DNA from: Pseudomonas sp. Irchel 3A7
GTDB lineage: Bacteria > Pseudomonadota > Gammaproteobacteria > Pseudomonadales > Pseudomonadaceae
Direction of reading: 5' to 3'
NCBI RefSeq assembly: GCF_900187565.1
Contig: NZ_FYED01000003.1
Location: forward strand, 265,398-329,397
Length of the DNA stretch: 64,000 bases
The notes beneath the pieces were generated by a model, which did not search any database, was not told the origin of the DNA, and was given only the letters and a program-made list of their open reading frames with translations. The translations under genes and the position numbers were made by a program. Positions within the stretch are counted from its first letter, which is position 1; every line of letters begins with the position of its first letter. Below are positions 8,989 to 18,909 of this stretch, in pieces.

Positions 8989-10506
8989 CTACCGAACCTT
9001 GTCCTCACGCCCGCGCAGCAACATGTTCGGCATGGCAACCGCCGCCGCCAGTCCCAGCAACGACACCGCCGCGCTGACCATCAGCAAATGCCGGAAGGTC
9101 AGCAGCAGTTCGGCGCGCAAGGCGTTCTGCGCATCCCCCGGTGTGGCGTTCAGGCCGTCCAGCAGAACATTGCCCGAATGTCCCTCGGCAATCAGTGACG
9201 AGCCGGCCAGGTGCGCGAAGCTCGAATCCTGCAAAAACGCCAGCAGAAGCGCCGACATCAGGGCAACGCCCACCGCGCCGCCCAGCGAACGGAACAGGTT
9301 GGTGGTGCTGGTGGCGACACCGATGTCTCGCTGTTCCACCGAGTTCTGCGTACCCACCAAAGACGTCGGGAATTGCATGCCCGAGGCGATCCCGCTGAGC
9401 AGCATGAACAAACTGCTCAACACAAAAGCCTGGGGCGGGCTGAAGGCCATGCCGAGGATCGAGATCGGCATCAGGATCGCACCGGTGAGAATCTGCGGTT
9501 TATAGCGACCGGTCACCGAGGTGCGACGGCCGGCGAAATACGCACCTATCGGCAGCCCCATCGCCAGTGGCAGCAAATGCAGCGCTGCACTGTCGGCGCC
9601 TGCGCCGGTAACGCTCTGAAAGCGCAGCGGCATCAGCACGATCAACGAAATCGCCTGGAAACTGGTGAAGAAAATCGTGCACCAGCACAGCAGGGCATTG
9701 CGGTTGGCGAACAGGTGCATCGGCAGCAGCGGCTCCCGCGCGCGACGCTCATGCCAGACGAACGCTGCCAGTACGACGCCGGCGCAAGCAAAGAGACCGA
9801 GCACTTCGCTGCTGCGCCATGAATACCCCTGACCGACCTCAGTGATACCGAGCAACAGCGCGGTCAGGCCGATGATCATCAGCAGCGTGCCCAGGTAATC
9901 GATGATGGGGGTGCGCTGCGGAATCGGCAGCCCAACCAGGTTGCGCCGGGCCACCCACCAGGCGCCAAGTCCCAGCGGCAGATTGATCAGGAACACCCAG
10001 CGCCAGGACAGGTATTCGGTCATATAACCGCCGAGCACTGGACCGGCCACGCTGGCCACCGCATACATGCTGCTGAAGTAACCCTGATAACGCCCGCGTT
10101 CGCGCGGCGGCACGATGTCGCCGATGATCGCCTGGCTGACCGAAATCATCCCGCCCGCGCCGATCCCCTGAAAGATCCGCGCCAGCACCAGTTGCTCCAT
10201 GCTCTGGGCCATGCCGCAGAACAACGACGCCAGGGTGAACAGGCCCATGCCGAACAACATCAACTTGCGCCGCCCGTACAGATCGCCCAGTTTGCCGTAG
10301 ATCGGCACCGCCACCGTCATCGCCACCATGTAGCCGGAAATCACCCAGGCCAGCAGGCTGACGTCCTTGAATTGCGCGGAAATGGCCGGCATCGACACGG
10401 CGACGATGGTCTGGTCCAGCGCACCGAGAAAGATCGCCATCATCAGGGCGACCAGCACGCTGCGAAGGGCCGGTTTGGGCGTTTCAGGCTGGTTGAGATT
10501 GGTCAC
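8989..10506 (-). CDS. DHA2-family multidrug efflux MFS transporter
   Basis: A 505-residue major-facilitator protein with about 14 hydrophobic segments, the EmrB/QacA (DHA2) pattern. GALDQTIVAVSMPAI is the motif in helix 1 and GKLGDLYGRRK the loop 2-3 motif. These are proton-driven drug or metabolite exporters of the inner membrane. A GTG start (VTNLNQPETPKP) is chosen because the in-frame upstream region would overlap pobA and looks non-coding. It lies 79 bases after pobA on the same strand, so they may be co-transcribed, hinting at export of an aromatic compound (inference). Confidence 0.87.
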   Translation of the reverse strand: MTNLNQPETPKPALRSVLVALMMAIFLGALDQTIVAVSMPAISAQFKDVSLLAWVISGYMVAMTVAVPIYGKLGDLYGRRKLMLFGMGLFTLASLFCGMAQSMEQLVLARIFQGIGAGGMISVSQAIIGDIVPPRERGRYQGYFSSMYAVASVAGPVLGGYMTEYLSWRWVFLINLPLGLGAWWVARRNLVGLPIPQRTPIIDYLGTLLMIIGLTALLLGITEVGQGYSWRSSEVLGLFACAGVVLAAFVWHERRAREPLLPMHLFANRNALLCWCTIFFTSFQAISLIVLMPLRFQSVTGAGADSAALHLLPLAMGLPIGAYFAGRRTSVTGRYKPQILTGAILMPISILGMAFSPPQAFVLSSLFMLLSGIASGMQFPTSLVGTQNSVEQRDIGVATSTTNLFRSLGGAVGVALMSALLLAFLQDSSFAHLAGSSLIAEGHSGNVLLDGLNATPGDAQNALRAELLLTFRHLLMVSAAVSLLGLAAAVAMPNMLLRGREDKVR

Positions 10507-10585
10507 GGGAGAACCTGCGGGCAGTGATGGTCCCGCAAGAGGCGAGGGCGAGCGGGGATGCTCGCCAGTGTAAGTCGGTAGCAGG

Positions 10586-11935
<1,350 letters not shown>

Positions 11936-11960
11936 CTATTCCGAGGCCTGGATTGAAGTG

Positions 11961-12857
11961 ATGAACAAGCCTGACCTGCCTTCGATTCCAGTGTTCAAGC
12001 TCTACGGTGAAAGCCTGGATTGGCCAACCCCGGACTTGCTGCACTGTGAAACCATCTCCAAACGCAGCCGCGAACATCAATGGGAAATCAAACCCCACCG
12101 CCATGCCGATTTATGCCAGTTGCTCTTCGTATTCAAAGGTCAGGCAGAGCTTGAAATCGAAGGTAAACGCACGCAACTGAACGAACCGGCGATCCTGGTC
12201 ATGCCACCGCTGTCGGTGCATGGCTACCGTTTTTCCGAAGACGTCGAAGGGTTCGTCGTGACCCTGGCCGCGCCACTGGTCTCCCATCTCCAAGCGCAAC
12301 TGGGTAACTCGGTCAATGCCCTGGCCCAGCCCGAAAGTTACCCGGCCGGCAAGGACAGTGAATACCTCAACAGCCTGTTTGCTGCCTTGCAAACCGAATA
12401 CACAGGCCACCAACCGGCGCGGGAAATGCTCATGCATTCGCTGGTCAGCGTGATCATGGTGTGGGTCAGCCGCCAGGTGATCCAGCGGCACTCAGCCACA
12501 CAACGGCCGCAGCGTGCCCGGGAATACCTCAACGGTTTCATTCAACTGGTGGAGGAGACCTATCGCCAGCACGTCAAGGTCGAGGACCTGGCTCATCGGC
12601 TGGGCATTTCCGTGTCCCACCTCAACGGCACCTGCCGCGAACTGGCGGGGCAACCGGCCTTGCAGATCATGCACGAACGGCAGTTGTTGGAGGCCAAGCG
12701 CTTGCTGACCTACACCAGCATGACCATCTATGAAATGTCCGATGTGTTGGGGTTCTCTGATCCGACAAACTTCACGCGCCTGTTCCGACGACGGGTGGGG
12801 ATTTCGCCCAAGGCGTTTCGCGACCGCTTGAAGGCCGATCAGGACAACCAGGCCTGA
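11961..12857 (+). CDS. pobR: AraC-family activator PobR
   Basis: A 298-residue regulator. It has an N-terminal cupin-like effector domain (HRHADLCQLLFVFKGQAELEIEG) and a C-terminal AraC/XylS double helix-turn-helix (about 190-290, LAHRLGISVSHLN and MSDVLGFSDPTNFTRLFRRRVGISP). The divergent arrangement with pobA, with 187 bases between the starts, supports PobR, the 4-hydroxybenzoate-responsive activator of pobA. The chosen ATG begins MNKPDLPSIPVFKLYGE; an earlier in-frame GTG or ATG would lie in the promoter region. Confidence 0.9.
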   Translation: MNKPDLPSIPVFKLYGESLDWPTPDLLHCETISKRSREHQWEIKPHRHADLCQLLFVFKGQAELEIEGKRTQLNEPAILVMPPLSVHGYRFSEDVEGFVVTLAAPLVSHLQAQLGNSVNALAQPESYPAGKDSEYLNSLFAALQTEYTGHQPAREMLMHSLVSVIMVWVSRQVIQRHSATQRPQRAREYLNGFIQLVEETYRQHVKVEDLAHRLGISVSHLNGTCRELAGQPALQIMHERQLLEAKRLLTYTSMTIYEMSDVLGFSDPTNFTRLFRRRVGISPKAFRDRLKADQDNQA

Positions 12858-12880
12858 TCCGCTGTCTTCAACGGCATTCG

Positions 12881-13057
12881 TCAGCGCAGGGCGTTGAGGG
12901 TCGCGTTGTGGGGAATGCAACGCTCGAAATTGCAGCTGGCGTAATCACGGGGCAGGTTGCGCAACTGCTCCACGCGCCAGGCCGCAGCGCCATACAGCCC
13001 GAGCGTTACCGCGCAGGTGATGAAAATGGCGAGGTACCTTCTTGTTCTGATGTTCAT
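12881..13057 (-). CDS. Small single-pass membrane protein (58 residues)
   Basis: A short gene on the minus strand starting MNIRTRRYLAIFIT. It has a basic N terminus, one membrane segment (about residues 8-26) and a short C-terminal tail with a CNFERC cysteine pair. AGAGG precedes the ATG by about nine bases. Codon use is like the neighbours. It converges on pobR, with 23 bases between the two stops. Function unknown; the two cysteines on the presumed periplasmic side could form a disulphide or bind metal. Confidence 0.6.
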   Translation of the reverse strand: MNIRTRRYLAIFITCAVTLGLYGAAAWRVEQLRNLPRDYASCNFERCIPHNATLNALR

Positions 13058-13178
13058 GGCGTCGACCTCTGAACGAATACCCGTGGGTATTTACATTGAG
13101 CATAGGTCAGGGTCGGTGAGATGCCAGCAAACCAAGTCATGCATGTGCCACGACATTCAGAACACTGATGTTTCCCAT

Positions 13179-13267
13179 TGTGGGAGCGAGCCTGCTCGCG
13201 AATACGGTTTAACGTTCAACAATTCGTTGACTGACACTCCGCATTCGCGAGCAGGCTCGCTCCCACA
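13179..13267. repeat. REPIN, class A (inward REP pair)
   Basis: Direct copy at 13179-13202 and inverse copy at 13243-13267. It lies between the small membrane gene and the 3' end of the LysR gene. Confidence 0.9.
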
Positions 13268-13279
13268 GGGGAATTGCGG

Positions 13280-14185
13280 TTACAGGCCAACATCCCACGC
13301 AGGTGTTTCGGGAAATCTCATCACCAGAAAATCCAGCAAACTGCGCAACGCCGCGGGCATGTGCTTGCGCGAGGCATACACCGCATAGATGTTCAACTGC
13401 CGTGGTTCGGCATGGGGCAGCAGGCGCACCAGCTCGCCGCTGTGGATGTGCACTCCGGCCTGATAGGTAGGCAGCATCGCCACCCCGGCGCCAGCCATGG
13501 CCGCACGCAGCAGGGTGCTGGCTTCGTTGGCGCTGATGTTTCCTTGCACCGGCACCGCGATCTGTTCACCGTCCTGTTCGAAATGCCAGAGGCTTTTGCC
13601 GAAGTAGGAGTGGGTCAGGCAGTTGTGCTGGCTCAGGTCCTCGACCCGCTGCGGCGTCGGATGCTCGCGCAGGTAAGCGGGGGAGGCGCAGATCACGGAA
13701 CGGCAGACCGTGAGTCGACGGGCGATCAGGTTCGGGTCCAGGTCGTTGCTGGTGCGGATCGCCAGGTCGATGCGCTCATCCACCAGGTTCACCGTGCGGT
13801 CGAGCATCTGCATGTCGATGCTGACGCCGGGATAGCGCTTGACGTATGCCGCCATGGCTTCCGCCAGTTGCGCCTGGCCGAACGAAGTGCTGACGCTGAT
13901 GCGCAGCAGGCCGCGGGGGGCGTCGTCCGGCTCGCTGACCGCGGCTTGCAGGTCGTTGCATAGCTCCAGCATCTGGCGGCAGCGGGGCAGGGTTTCGCTG
14001 CCGGCGGCGGTCAGGCTCAACTTGCGTGTGGTGCGGTGCATCAGGCGTGCGCCAACCCAGTCTTCCAGTTCCGCCAGATACCGGGAAACCACCGGTCGCG
14101 ACAGCTCCAGATGATCGGCTGCCGCTGACTGGCTGCCGAGGTCGACCACTGTGACGAACACCCGCATTGCTTGTAGACGATCCAT
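13280..14185 (-). CDS. LysR-family transcriptional regulator (CrgA-like)
   Basis: A 301-residue LysR protein. The winged helix is at residues 1-60 (MDRLQAMRVFVTVVDLGSQS, LSRPVVSRYLAELE) and the effector domain follows (GLLRISVSTSFGQAQLAEAM). It belongs to the broad CrgA/AaeR-like subgroup. It is divergent from the metallo-beta-lactamase-fold gene at 14427, with 241 bases between the starts that hold a REPIN, so it probably controls that gene and perhaps the SDR at 15485. The inducer is unknown. Confidence 0.87.
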   Translation of the reverse strand: MDRLQAMRVFVTVVDLGSQSAAADHLELSRPVVSRYLAELEDWVGARLMHRTTRKLSLTAAGSETLPRCRQMLELCNDLQAAVSEPDDAPRGLLRISVSTSFGQAQLAEAMAAYVKRYPGVSIDMQMLDRTVNLVDERIDLAIRTSNDLDPNLIARRLTVCRSVICASPAYLREHPTPQRVEDLSQHNCLTHSYFGKSLWHFEQDGEQIAVPVQGNISANEASTLLRAAMAGAGVAMLPTYQAGVHIHSGELVRLLPHAEPRQLNIYAVYASRKHMPAALRSLLDFLVMRFPETPAWDVGL

Positions 14186-14289
14186 GATTTGCCCGATTTC
14201 AGAAACAAACTATGTTCCAGCATCGCATTTTTTGTACTGAACCAGGCAACTAAGCTCTGTGCCCATGCCTACTCGGGCTTCTGTTCTTC

Positions 14290-14390
14290 TGTGGGAGCGA
14301 GCCTGCTCGCGAAGGTCGTCAACGATAACGCGTGCAGACAGGGTTGAACGCGTTGCCCTTGCGACCTTCGCGAGCGGGCTCGCTCCCACA
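14290..14390. repeat. REPIN, class A (inward REP pair)
   Basis: Direct copy at 14290-14313 and inverse copy ending at 14390 (one mismatch, GAGCGGGCTCGC). It occupies most of the divergent promoter space between the LysR gene and the metallo-beta-lactamase-fold gene. Confidence 0.9.
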
Positions 14391-14426
14391 GAGGGCGGGC
14401 TTTCCATTCAGAACACGGTGTAAAAA

Positions 14427-15287
14427 ATGATCAAGCGTATTTTCCTCGCCACCGCCCTCGGTTTTGCCGCCCACGCCAGTGCATCGACGCTGACGCTGGA
14501 TGTCTACAACCCCGGAACCCAGGCGATTTTCCCGGTGACCTCGGTGCTGGTCAGCGGTGCGAAAGAGGTGATCCTGGTGGACGCGCAATTCGGTAAGTCC
14601 CAGGCCGAGCAGGTGGTGGAAAAAATCCGTGCCAGCGGCAAGCAATTGACCACCATCTACATCAGCCACGGCGACCCGGATTACTACTTCGGCCTCGACA
14701 CCCTGACCGCTGCATTCCCCAAGGCCAAGGTGCTCGCTTCGCAACCGACCGTTGATCACATCAAGCAGACCGTCGCCGGAAAATTAGCGTTCTGGGGGCC
14801 GAAGCTGGGGGCTGACGCGCCGGCCAAAACCATCGTGCCCGAGGTACTCAAGGGCGACAGCCTGATCCTCGAAGGGCAGAAGTTGCAGGTGGTCGGCCTG
14901 GAAGGCAAACAACCGGATCGCAGCTTCGTCTGGATCCCTTCGATCAAGGCCGTGGTCGGTGGTGTGGTTGTGGCACAAAACATCCATGTGTGGATGGCCG
15001 ACACCCAGACCCCGCAGTCCCATGCCGATTGGTTGGCTACGCTGCACTCGATCAAAACGTTGAATCCGGAAACCATCGTGCCAGGACACTATCTCGGCGA
15101 GAGCACCCGGTCCCAGGCCGCTGTGCAGTTCACTGCCGATTACATCAAGGCGTTCGACGAAGAAACCGCCAAGGCCAAGGATTCCACTGCACTGATCGCC
15201 GCGATGAAAAAGCGCTTCCCGGCACTGGGCGAAGAAAGCTCCCTGGAGCTGAGCGCCAAAGTCGCCAAGGGCGAGATGAAGTGGTAA
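14427..15287 (+). CDS. Secreted metallo-beta-lactamase-fold protein with altered metal motif
   Basis: A 286-residue protein with a signal peptide (about 1-19) and the metallo-beta-lactamase fold. The usual HxHxDH metal motif is replaced by H81-G-D83-P-D85-Y86 (SHGDPDYYFG), so the second and fourth histidine positions are Asp and Tyr. Later conserved positions include NIHVW (about residue 190) and PGHY (about 214). It could be a hydrolase with an altered metal centre or a binding protein. It is likely controlled by the divergent LysR gene. Substrate unknown. Confidence 0.8.
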   Translation: MIKRIFLATALGFAAHASASTLTLDVYNPGTQAIFPVTSVLVSGAKEVILVDAQFGKSQAEQVVEKIRASGKQLTTIYISHGDPDYYFGLDTLTAAFPKAKVLASQPTVDHIKQTVAGKLAFWGPKLGADAPAKTIVPEVLKGDSLILEGQKLQVVGLEGKQPDRSFVWIPSIKAVVGGVVVAQNIHVWMADTQTPQSHADWLATLHSIKTLNPETIVPGHYLGESTRSQAAVQFTADYIKAFDEETAKAKDSTALIAAMKKRFPALGEESSLELSAKVAKGEMKW

Positions 15288-15313
15288 CCCGTTTTTTCTG
15301 ATGCAGAAGCTTT

Positions 15314-15435
15314 TGTGGCGAGGGAGCTTGCTCCCGCTGGAGTGCGTAGCGCTCCCCAACGGTGTGTCAGGTACTTCGTGTTGTCAGGTTTTACGGCTGC
15401 TTCGCAGCCGAGCGGGAGCAAGCTCCCTCACCACA
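15314..15435. repeat. REPIN, class B (inward REP pair)
   Basis: TGTGGCGAGGGAGCTTGCTC on the left and its inverse on the right, with one mismatch (CTCACCACA). The interior holds GGCTGCTTCGCAGCC, a perfect palindrome. Confidence 0.9.
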
Positions 15436-15484
15436 ATGATCTGTGTGTACAAGTCAAATTGAATACAGCCAACAGGAGAACGTC

Positions 15485-16099
15485 ATGAGCAATATCGCAA
15501 TCATCGGTGCCACCGGTCGTGCCGGCAGCCAACTGCTGGAAGAAGCCCTGCGTCGCGGTCATAGCGTCACCGCCATCGCCCGTGACACCTCGAAGATCGG
15601 CCTGCGTGCCGGTGTGGCCAGCAAGGCTGTCGACGCGCTGGATGCCGCCGCGTTGCAAGCGGCGATCGCCGGGCATGATGTGGTGATCAGTGCCGCGCAT
15701 TTCGCCACGCTTCCGGCCAGTGCCGTGATCGGACCGATGAAGCAGGCCGGGGTCAAACGCCTGCTGGTAGTGGGCGGTGCCGGTTCTCTGTTGTTGCCGG
15801 ATGGCACTCGGGTGATCGATAGCGCAGGCTTCCCGGCGGAGTACAAGGCAGAGGCCAGCGCCGGAGCTTTGTTTCTGGAAAACCTGCGTCAGGAAAAGGA
15901 ACTGGACTGGACCTTTGTGTCGCCCTCGGCGGAATTTGTCGAGGGTGAGCGCAGCGGTTCGTTTCGGATCGGCGAGGATGATTTGCTGGTGAGCCGTGAA
16001 GGGCGCAGCTGGATCACGTTCGCCGACTATGCGATAGCGATGCTCGATGAAGTCGAAGCGCCGAAGCACTCTCGGCAGCGGTTTACCGTCGGGTACTGA
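15485..16099 (+). CDS. NAD(P)-binding oxidoreductase, atypical SDR
   Basis: A 204-residue Rossmann-fold protein. The nucleotide motif GATGRAGS lies at residues 7-14; the domain is a compact NmrA/YwnB-like NAD(P)-binding fold (VISAAHF, LLVVGGAGSLLL). It lacks the classical YxxxK pair, as atypical SDRs do. Substrate unknown; relatives often reduce flavins or quinones, or sense NADPH. AGGAG precedes the ATG. It follows the metallo-beta-lactamase-fold gene on the same strand, separated by a REPIN. Confidence 0.83.
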   Translation: MSNIAIIGATGRAGSQLLEEALRRGHSVTAIARDTSKIGLRAGVASKAVDALDAAALQAAIAGHDVVISAAHFATLPASAVIGPMKQAGVKRLLVVGGAGSLLLPDGTRVIDSAGFPAEYKAEASAGALFLENLRQEKELDWTFVSPSAEFVEGERSGSFRIGEDDLLVSREGRSWITFADYAIAMLDEVEAPKHSRQRFTVGY

Positions 16100-16113
16100 G
16101 CACACAAATCACC

Positions 16114-16203
16114 TGTGGGAGCGAGCCTGCTCGCGAAGACGGACTTACATTCAACAGCGATGTCGGCTGTCAGATCGCTTTCGCGAGCAGGCTTGCTCCC
16201 ACA
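16114..16203. repeat. REPIN, class A (inward REP pair)
   Basis: Direct copy at 16114-16137 and inverse copy ending at 16203, between convergent genes. Confidence 0.9.
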
Positions 16204-16215
16204 GGGGCGAAGTAT

Positions 16216-17097
16216 TCACCGACTTTGCGCCTGTTCCACCAGCCAACCCATCAACTCGCGCAACTTCGGCGAAGGTGCAGGTTTTTCCGGGAATACCAGG
16301 TAATACGCCAATCCGGTTTTCACCTTCAACTCAAAGGGCATGACCAGTCGCCCGGCATTCAGGTCATCGCCGATCAACGACCAGTCGCCAATTGCCACGC
16401 CCGTGCCCTGGGATGCCATCGACATCGCCAGGTCCAACGTTTCAAAGTGCTGGCCCTTGCCGACATTGGTCAAGTGCACGTCCGCCGCTTTCAACCAGGC
16501 TTTCCAGTCCCGTTCATCGCGGGTGGGGTGCAGCAACAAGTGTTGTTGCAGGTCAGCCGGAGTTTGCAAAGCCAACGACCCTTCGAGCATGGGCCGTGAA
16601 CACACGGGGGTCAGTTGTTCATCGAACAGCAGACAAGACTCAAGAGAGCTGTCCGGCGGCCCGCCGTACATCACCGCCGCATCGAACTGTTCGCGATGAA
16701 AGTCCACGCCGTGTTTGACTGTGGTGGTCAGTTCAACCGGCACGTCCGGCCGCTCTTTTTGCCACTGCAACAGGCGTGGCAGCAGCCAACGCATTACACA
16801 AGTCGGCGCCTTGAGTTGCAGGGTTTCGCGCTTCTCGCCGATCTGCTCCACCGCCTCGTCGATCAAACCGAAAATCTGCTGCACCCGTGGCAGCCACTCG
16901 CGCCCCTCGGCGGTCAGGTCCAGTCCCCGGGCCTGGCGGATGAACAGTTCATAACCCAGATGATCTTCCAGCCCGGCGATCTGTCGACTCACCGCGCCTT
17001 GGGTGATGTGCAGTTGCTCGGCGGCCCGGGTGAAGTTGCAGCACTGCGCGGTAATCAGAAAAGTGTGCAGCGCCGGCAGGGGAGGCAGTCGTTTCAT
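16216..17097 (-). CDS. LysR-family regulator (GcvA-like)
   Basis: A 293-residue LysR protein with the N-terminal signature of the GcvA branch (LPPLPALHTFLITAQCCNFTRAAEQLHITQGAVSRQI) and a glycine/amino-acid-type effector domain. It is divergent from the thiamine-diphosphate decarboxylase gene, with 159 bases between the starts, so it is the likely regulator of the decarboxylase-dehydrogenase-transporter cluster. The inducer is unknown. Confidence 0.88.
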   Translation of the reverse strand: MKRLPPLPALHTFLITAQCCNFTRAAEQLHITQGAVSRQIAGLEDHLGYELFIRQARGLDLTAEGREWLPRVQQIFGLIDEAVEQIGEKRETLQLKAPTCVMRWLLPRLLQWQKERPDVPVELTTTVKHGVDFHREQFDAAVMYGGPPDSSLESCLLFDEQLTPVCSRPMLEGSLALQTPADLQQHLLLHPTRDERDWKAWLKAADVHLTNVGKGQHFETLDLAMSMASQGTGVAIGDWSLIGDDLNAGRLVMPFELKVKTGLAYYLVFPEKPAPSPKLRELMGWLVEQAQSR

Positions 17098-17256
17098 TGG
17101 GATCCAAGGTATGACGTGAGGACATGGCTAGTATGACTTTTTATCCATTGTTGCGGCTACGTGTCGCCCGTTCCAATGAGGCCATCCCTGGACCTGCGAA
17201 TTCATCATAAACACAGCGCAGGCCCGGCGTCTCAAACGAACAAGAAGGGCAATGAC

Positions 17257-18909
17257 ATGGCGACGTGCGGCGAAGTATTGGTCAAGTTACTCGAAAACTA
17301 CGGGGTCGAGCAGGTGTTCGGCATCCCGGGGGTTCACACCGTGGAGCTGTATCGCGGGTTGGCCCGTTCGAGCATCAACCACGTCACTCCGCGTCACGAA
17401 CAAGGCGCCGGCTTCATGGCCGACGGCTATGCCCGCACCAGCGGCAAACCGGGTGTGTGCTTCATCATCACCGGCCCTGGCATGACCAACATCACCACGG
17501 CGATGGGCCAGGCCTACGCCGATTCGATCCCGATGCTGGTGATCTCCAGCGTGCAGACCCGCAACCAGTTGGGCGGCGGTCGCGGCAAGCTGCATGAGCT
17601 GCCGAACCAGAGCGCGCTGGTTGGCGGCGTGGCGGCGTTCTCCCACACCCTGATGTCGGCGTCCGAATTGCCGGGCGTGCTGGCCCGTGCCTTTGCGCTG
17701 TTCCAGGCCGGTCGCCCGCGTCCTGTGCACATCGAAATTCCGTTGGACGTGTTGGTTGAAGAGGCCGATGACCTGCTGACGAGCGTACCGGTAAACATCG
17801 ACCGCGCCGGTGCTGCACCCACCGCCGTGAACCGCATGACCGAGTTGCTGGCCGGCGCCAAGCGCCCGCTGATTCTCGCCGGTGGCGGTGCCATCGATGC
17901 CGCTGCCGAGCTGACCGAGCTGGCCGAATTGCTGGATGCCCCTGTCGCCCTGACCATCAATGCCAAAGGCATGCTCGAATCTGCTCACCCGTTGCTGATC
18001 GGTTCGACCCAGAGCCTGGTCGCAACCCGCGCGCTGGTCGCCGAGGCCGACGTGGTGCTGGCCATCGGCACCGAACTGGCCGAAACCGACTATGACGTCA
18101 CCTTCGCCGGCGGTTTCGAGATTCCCGGCAAGCTGCTGCGCGTCGACATCGACCCGGACCAGACCGTGCGCAACTACCCGCCACATGTTGCGTTGGTCGC
18201 CGACTCGCGCAACGCCGCCCAAGCCTTGCTCAGCGCGTTGTCCCACAAATCCCTGGCCGAGCGCCGCAACGATTGGGGCCAGGTACGTGCCGCCCGTTTG
18301 CGTGAAGAACTGGCCGCCAACTGGGATGCGCCGACCCTGGCCCAGACCCGCTTCCTGGAAACCGTTCTGTACGAATTGCCGAACGCGGTATTCGTCGGCG
18401 ATTCCACCCAACCGGTGTACACCGGCAACCTGACGTTCAACCCTGAGCGCCCACGTCGCTGGTTCAACTCGTCCACCGGCTACGGCACCCTCGGCTACGC
18501 CTTGCCGGCGGCGATCGGCGCCTGGCTCGGCGGCAGTGTGGAAAACGGTGCGCGTCCGCCAGTGGTGTGCCTGATCGGCGACGGCGGCCTGCAATTCACC
18601 CTGCCGGAGCTGGCCAGCGCCGTTGAAGCGCGCACGCCGGTGATCGTGCTGCTGTGGAATAACCAGGGCTACGAAGAAATCAAGAAATACATGGTCAACC
18701 GCGCCATCGAGCCGGTTGGCGTCGACATCTACACCCCGGACTTCATCGGTGTGGCCAAAGCTCTGGGCTGCGCCGCCGAAGCGGTCAACGATGTCGAGCA
18801 ACTGCGCAGCGCCTTGCGTGTAGCCACTGATCGCCAGGGGCCCACCCTGATTGAAATCGACCAGGCTACCTGGACTAAGGCAGTGTGGACCCAGGCGGTG
18901 TCGAAATGA
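17257..18909 (+). CDS. Thiamine diphosphate-dependent 2-oxoacid decarboxylase (AruI-like)
   Basis: A 550-residue enzyme of the acetolactate synthase/benzoylformate decarboxylase superfamily. The catalytic glutamate is E48 in RHEQGAGFMADGYAR; the thiamine-diphosphate/Mg motif begins GDGG at residue 441 and ends with NNQGY. I favour 5-guanidino-2-oxopentanoate decarboxylase, as in the arginine transaminase pathway, because the next gene is an aminoaldehyde-type dehydrogenase and a polyamine-like importer follows. Another branched 2-oxoacid is possible. The ATG at 17257 has AAGGG upstream; the longer frame to 17161 covers the regulatory gap. The stop overlaps the next ATG (ATGA). Confidence 0.78.
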   Translation: MATCGEVLVKLLENYGVEQVFGIPGVHTVELYRGLARSSINHVTPRHEQGAGFMADGYARTSGKPGVCFIITGPGMTNITTAMGQAYADSIPMLVISSVQTRNQLGGGRGKLHELPNQSALVGGVAAFSHTLMSASELPGVLARAFALFQAGRPRPVHIEIPLDVLVEEADDLLTSVPVNIDRAGAAPTAVNRMTELLAGAKRPLILAGGGAIDAAAELTELAELLDAPVALTINAKGMLESAHPLLIGSTQSLVATRALVAEADVVLAIGTELAETDYDVTFAGGFEIPGKLLRVDIDPDQTVRNYPPHVALVADSRNAAQALLSALSHKSLAERRNDWGQVRAARLREELAANWDAPTLAQTRFLETVLYELPNAVFVGDSTQPVYTGNLTFNPERPRRWFNSSTGYGTLGYALPAAIGAWLGGSVENGARPPVVCLIGDGGLQFTLPELASAVEARTPVIVLLWNNQGYEEIKKYMVNRAIEPVGVDIYTPDFIGVAKALGCAAEAVNDVEQLRSALRVATDRQGPTLIEIDQATWTKAVWTQAVSK

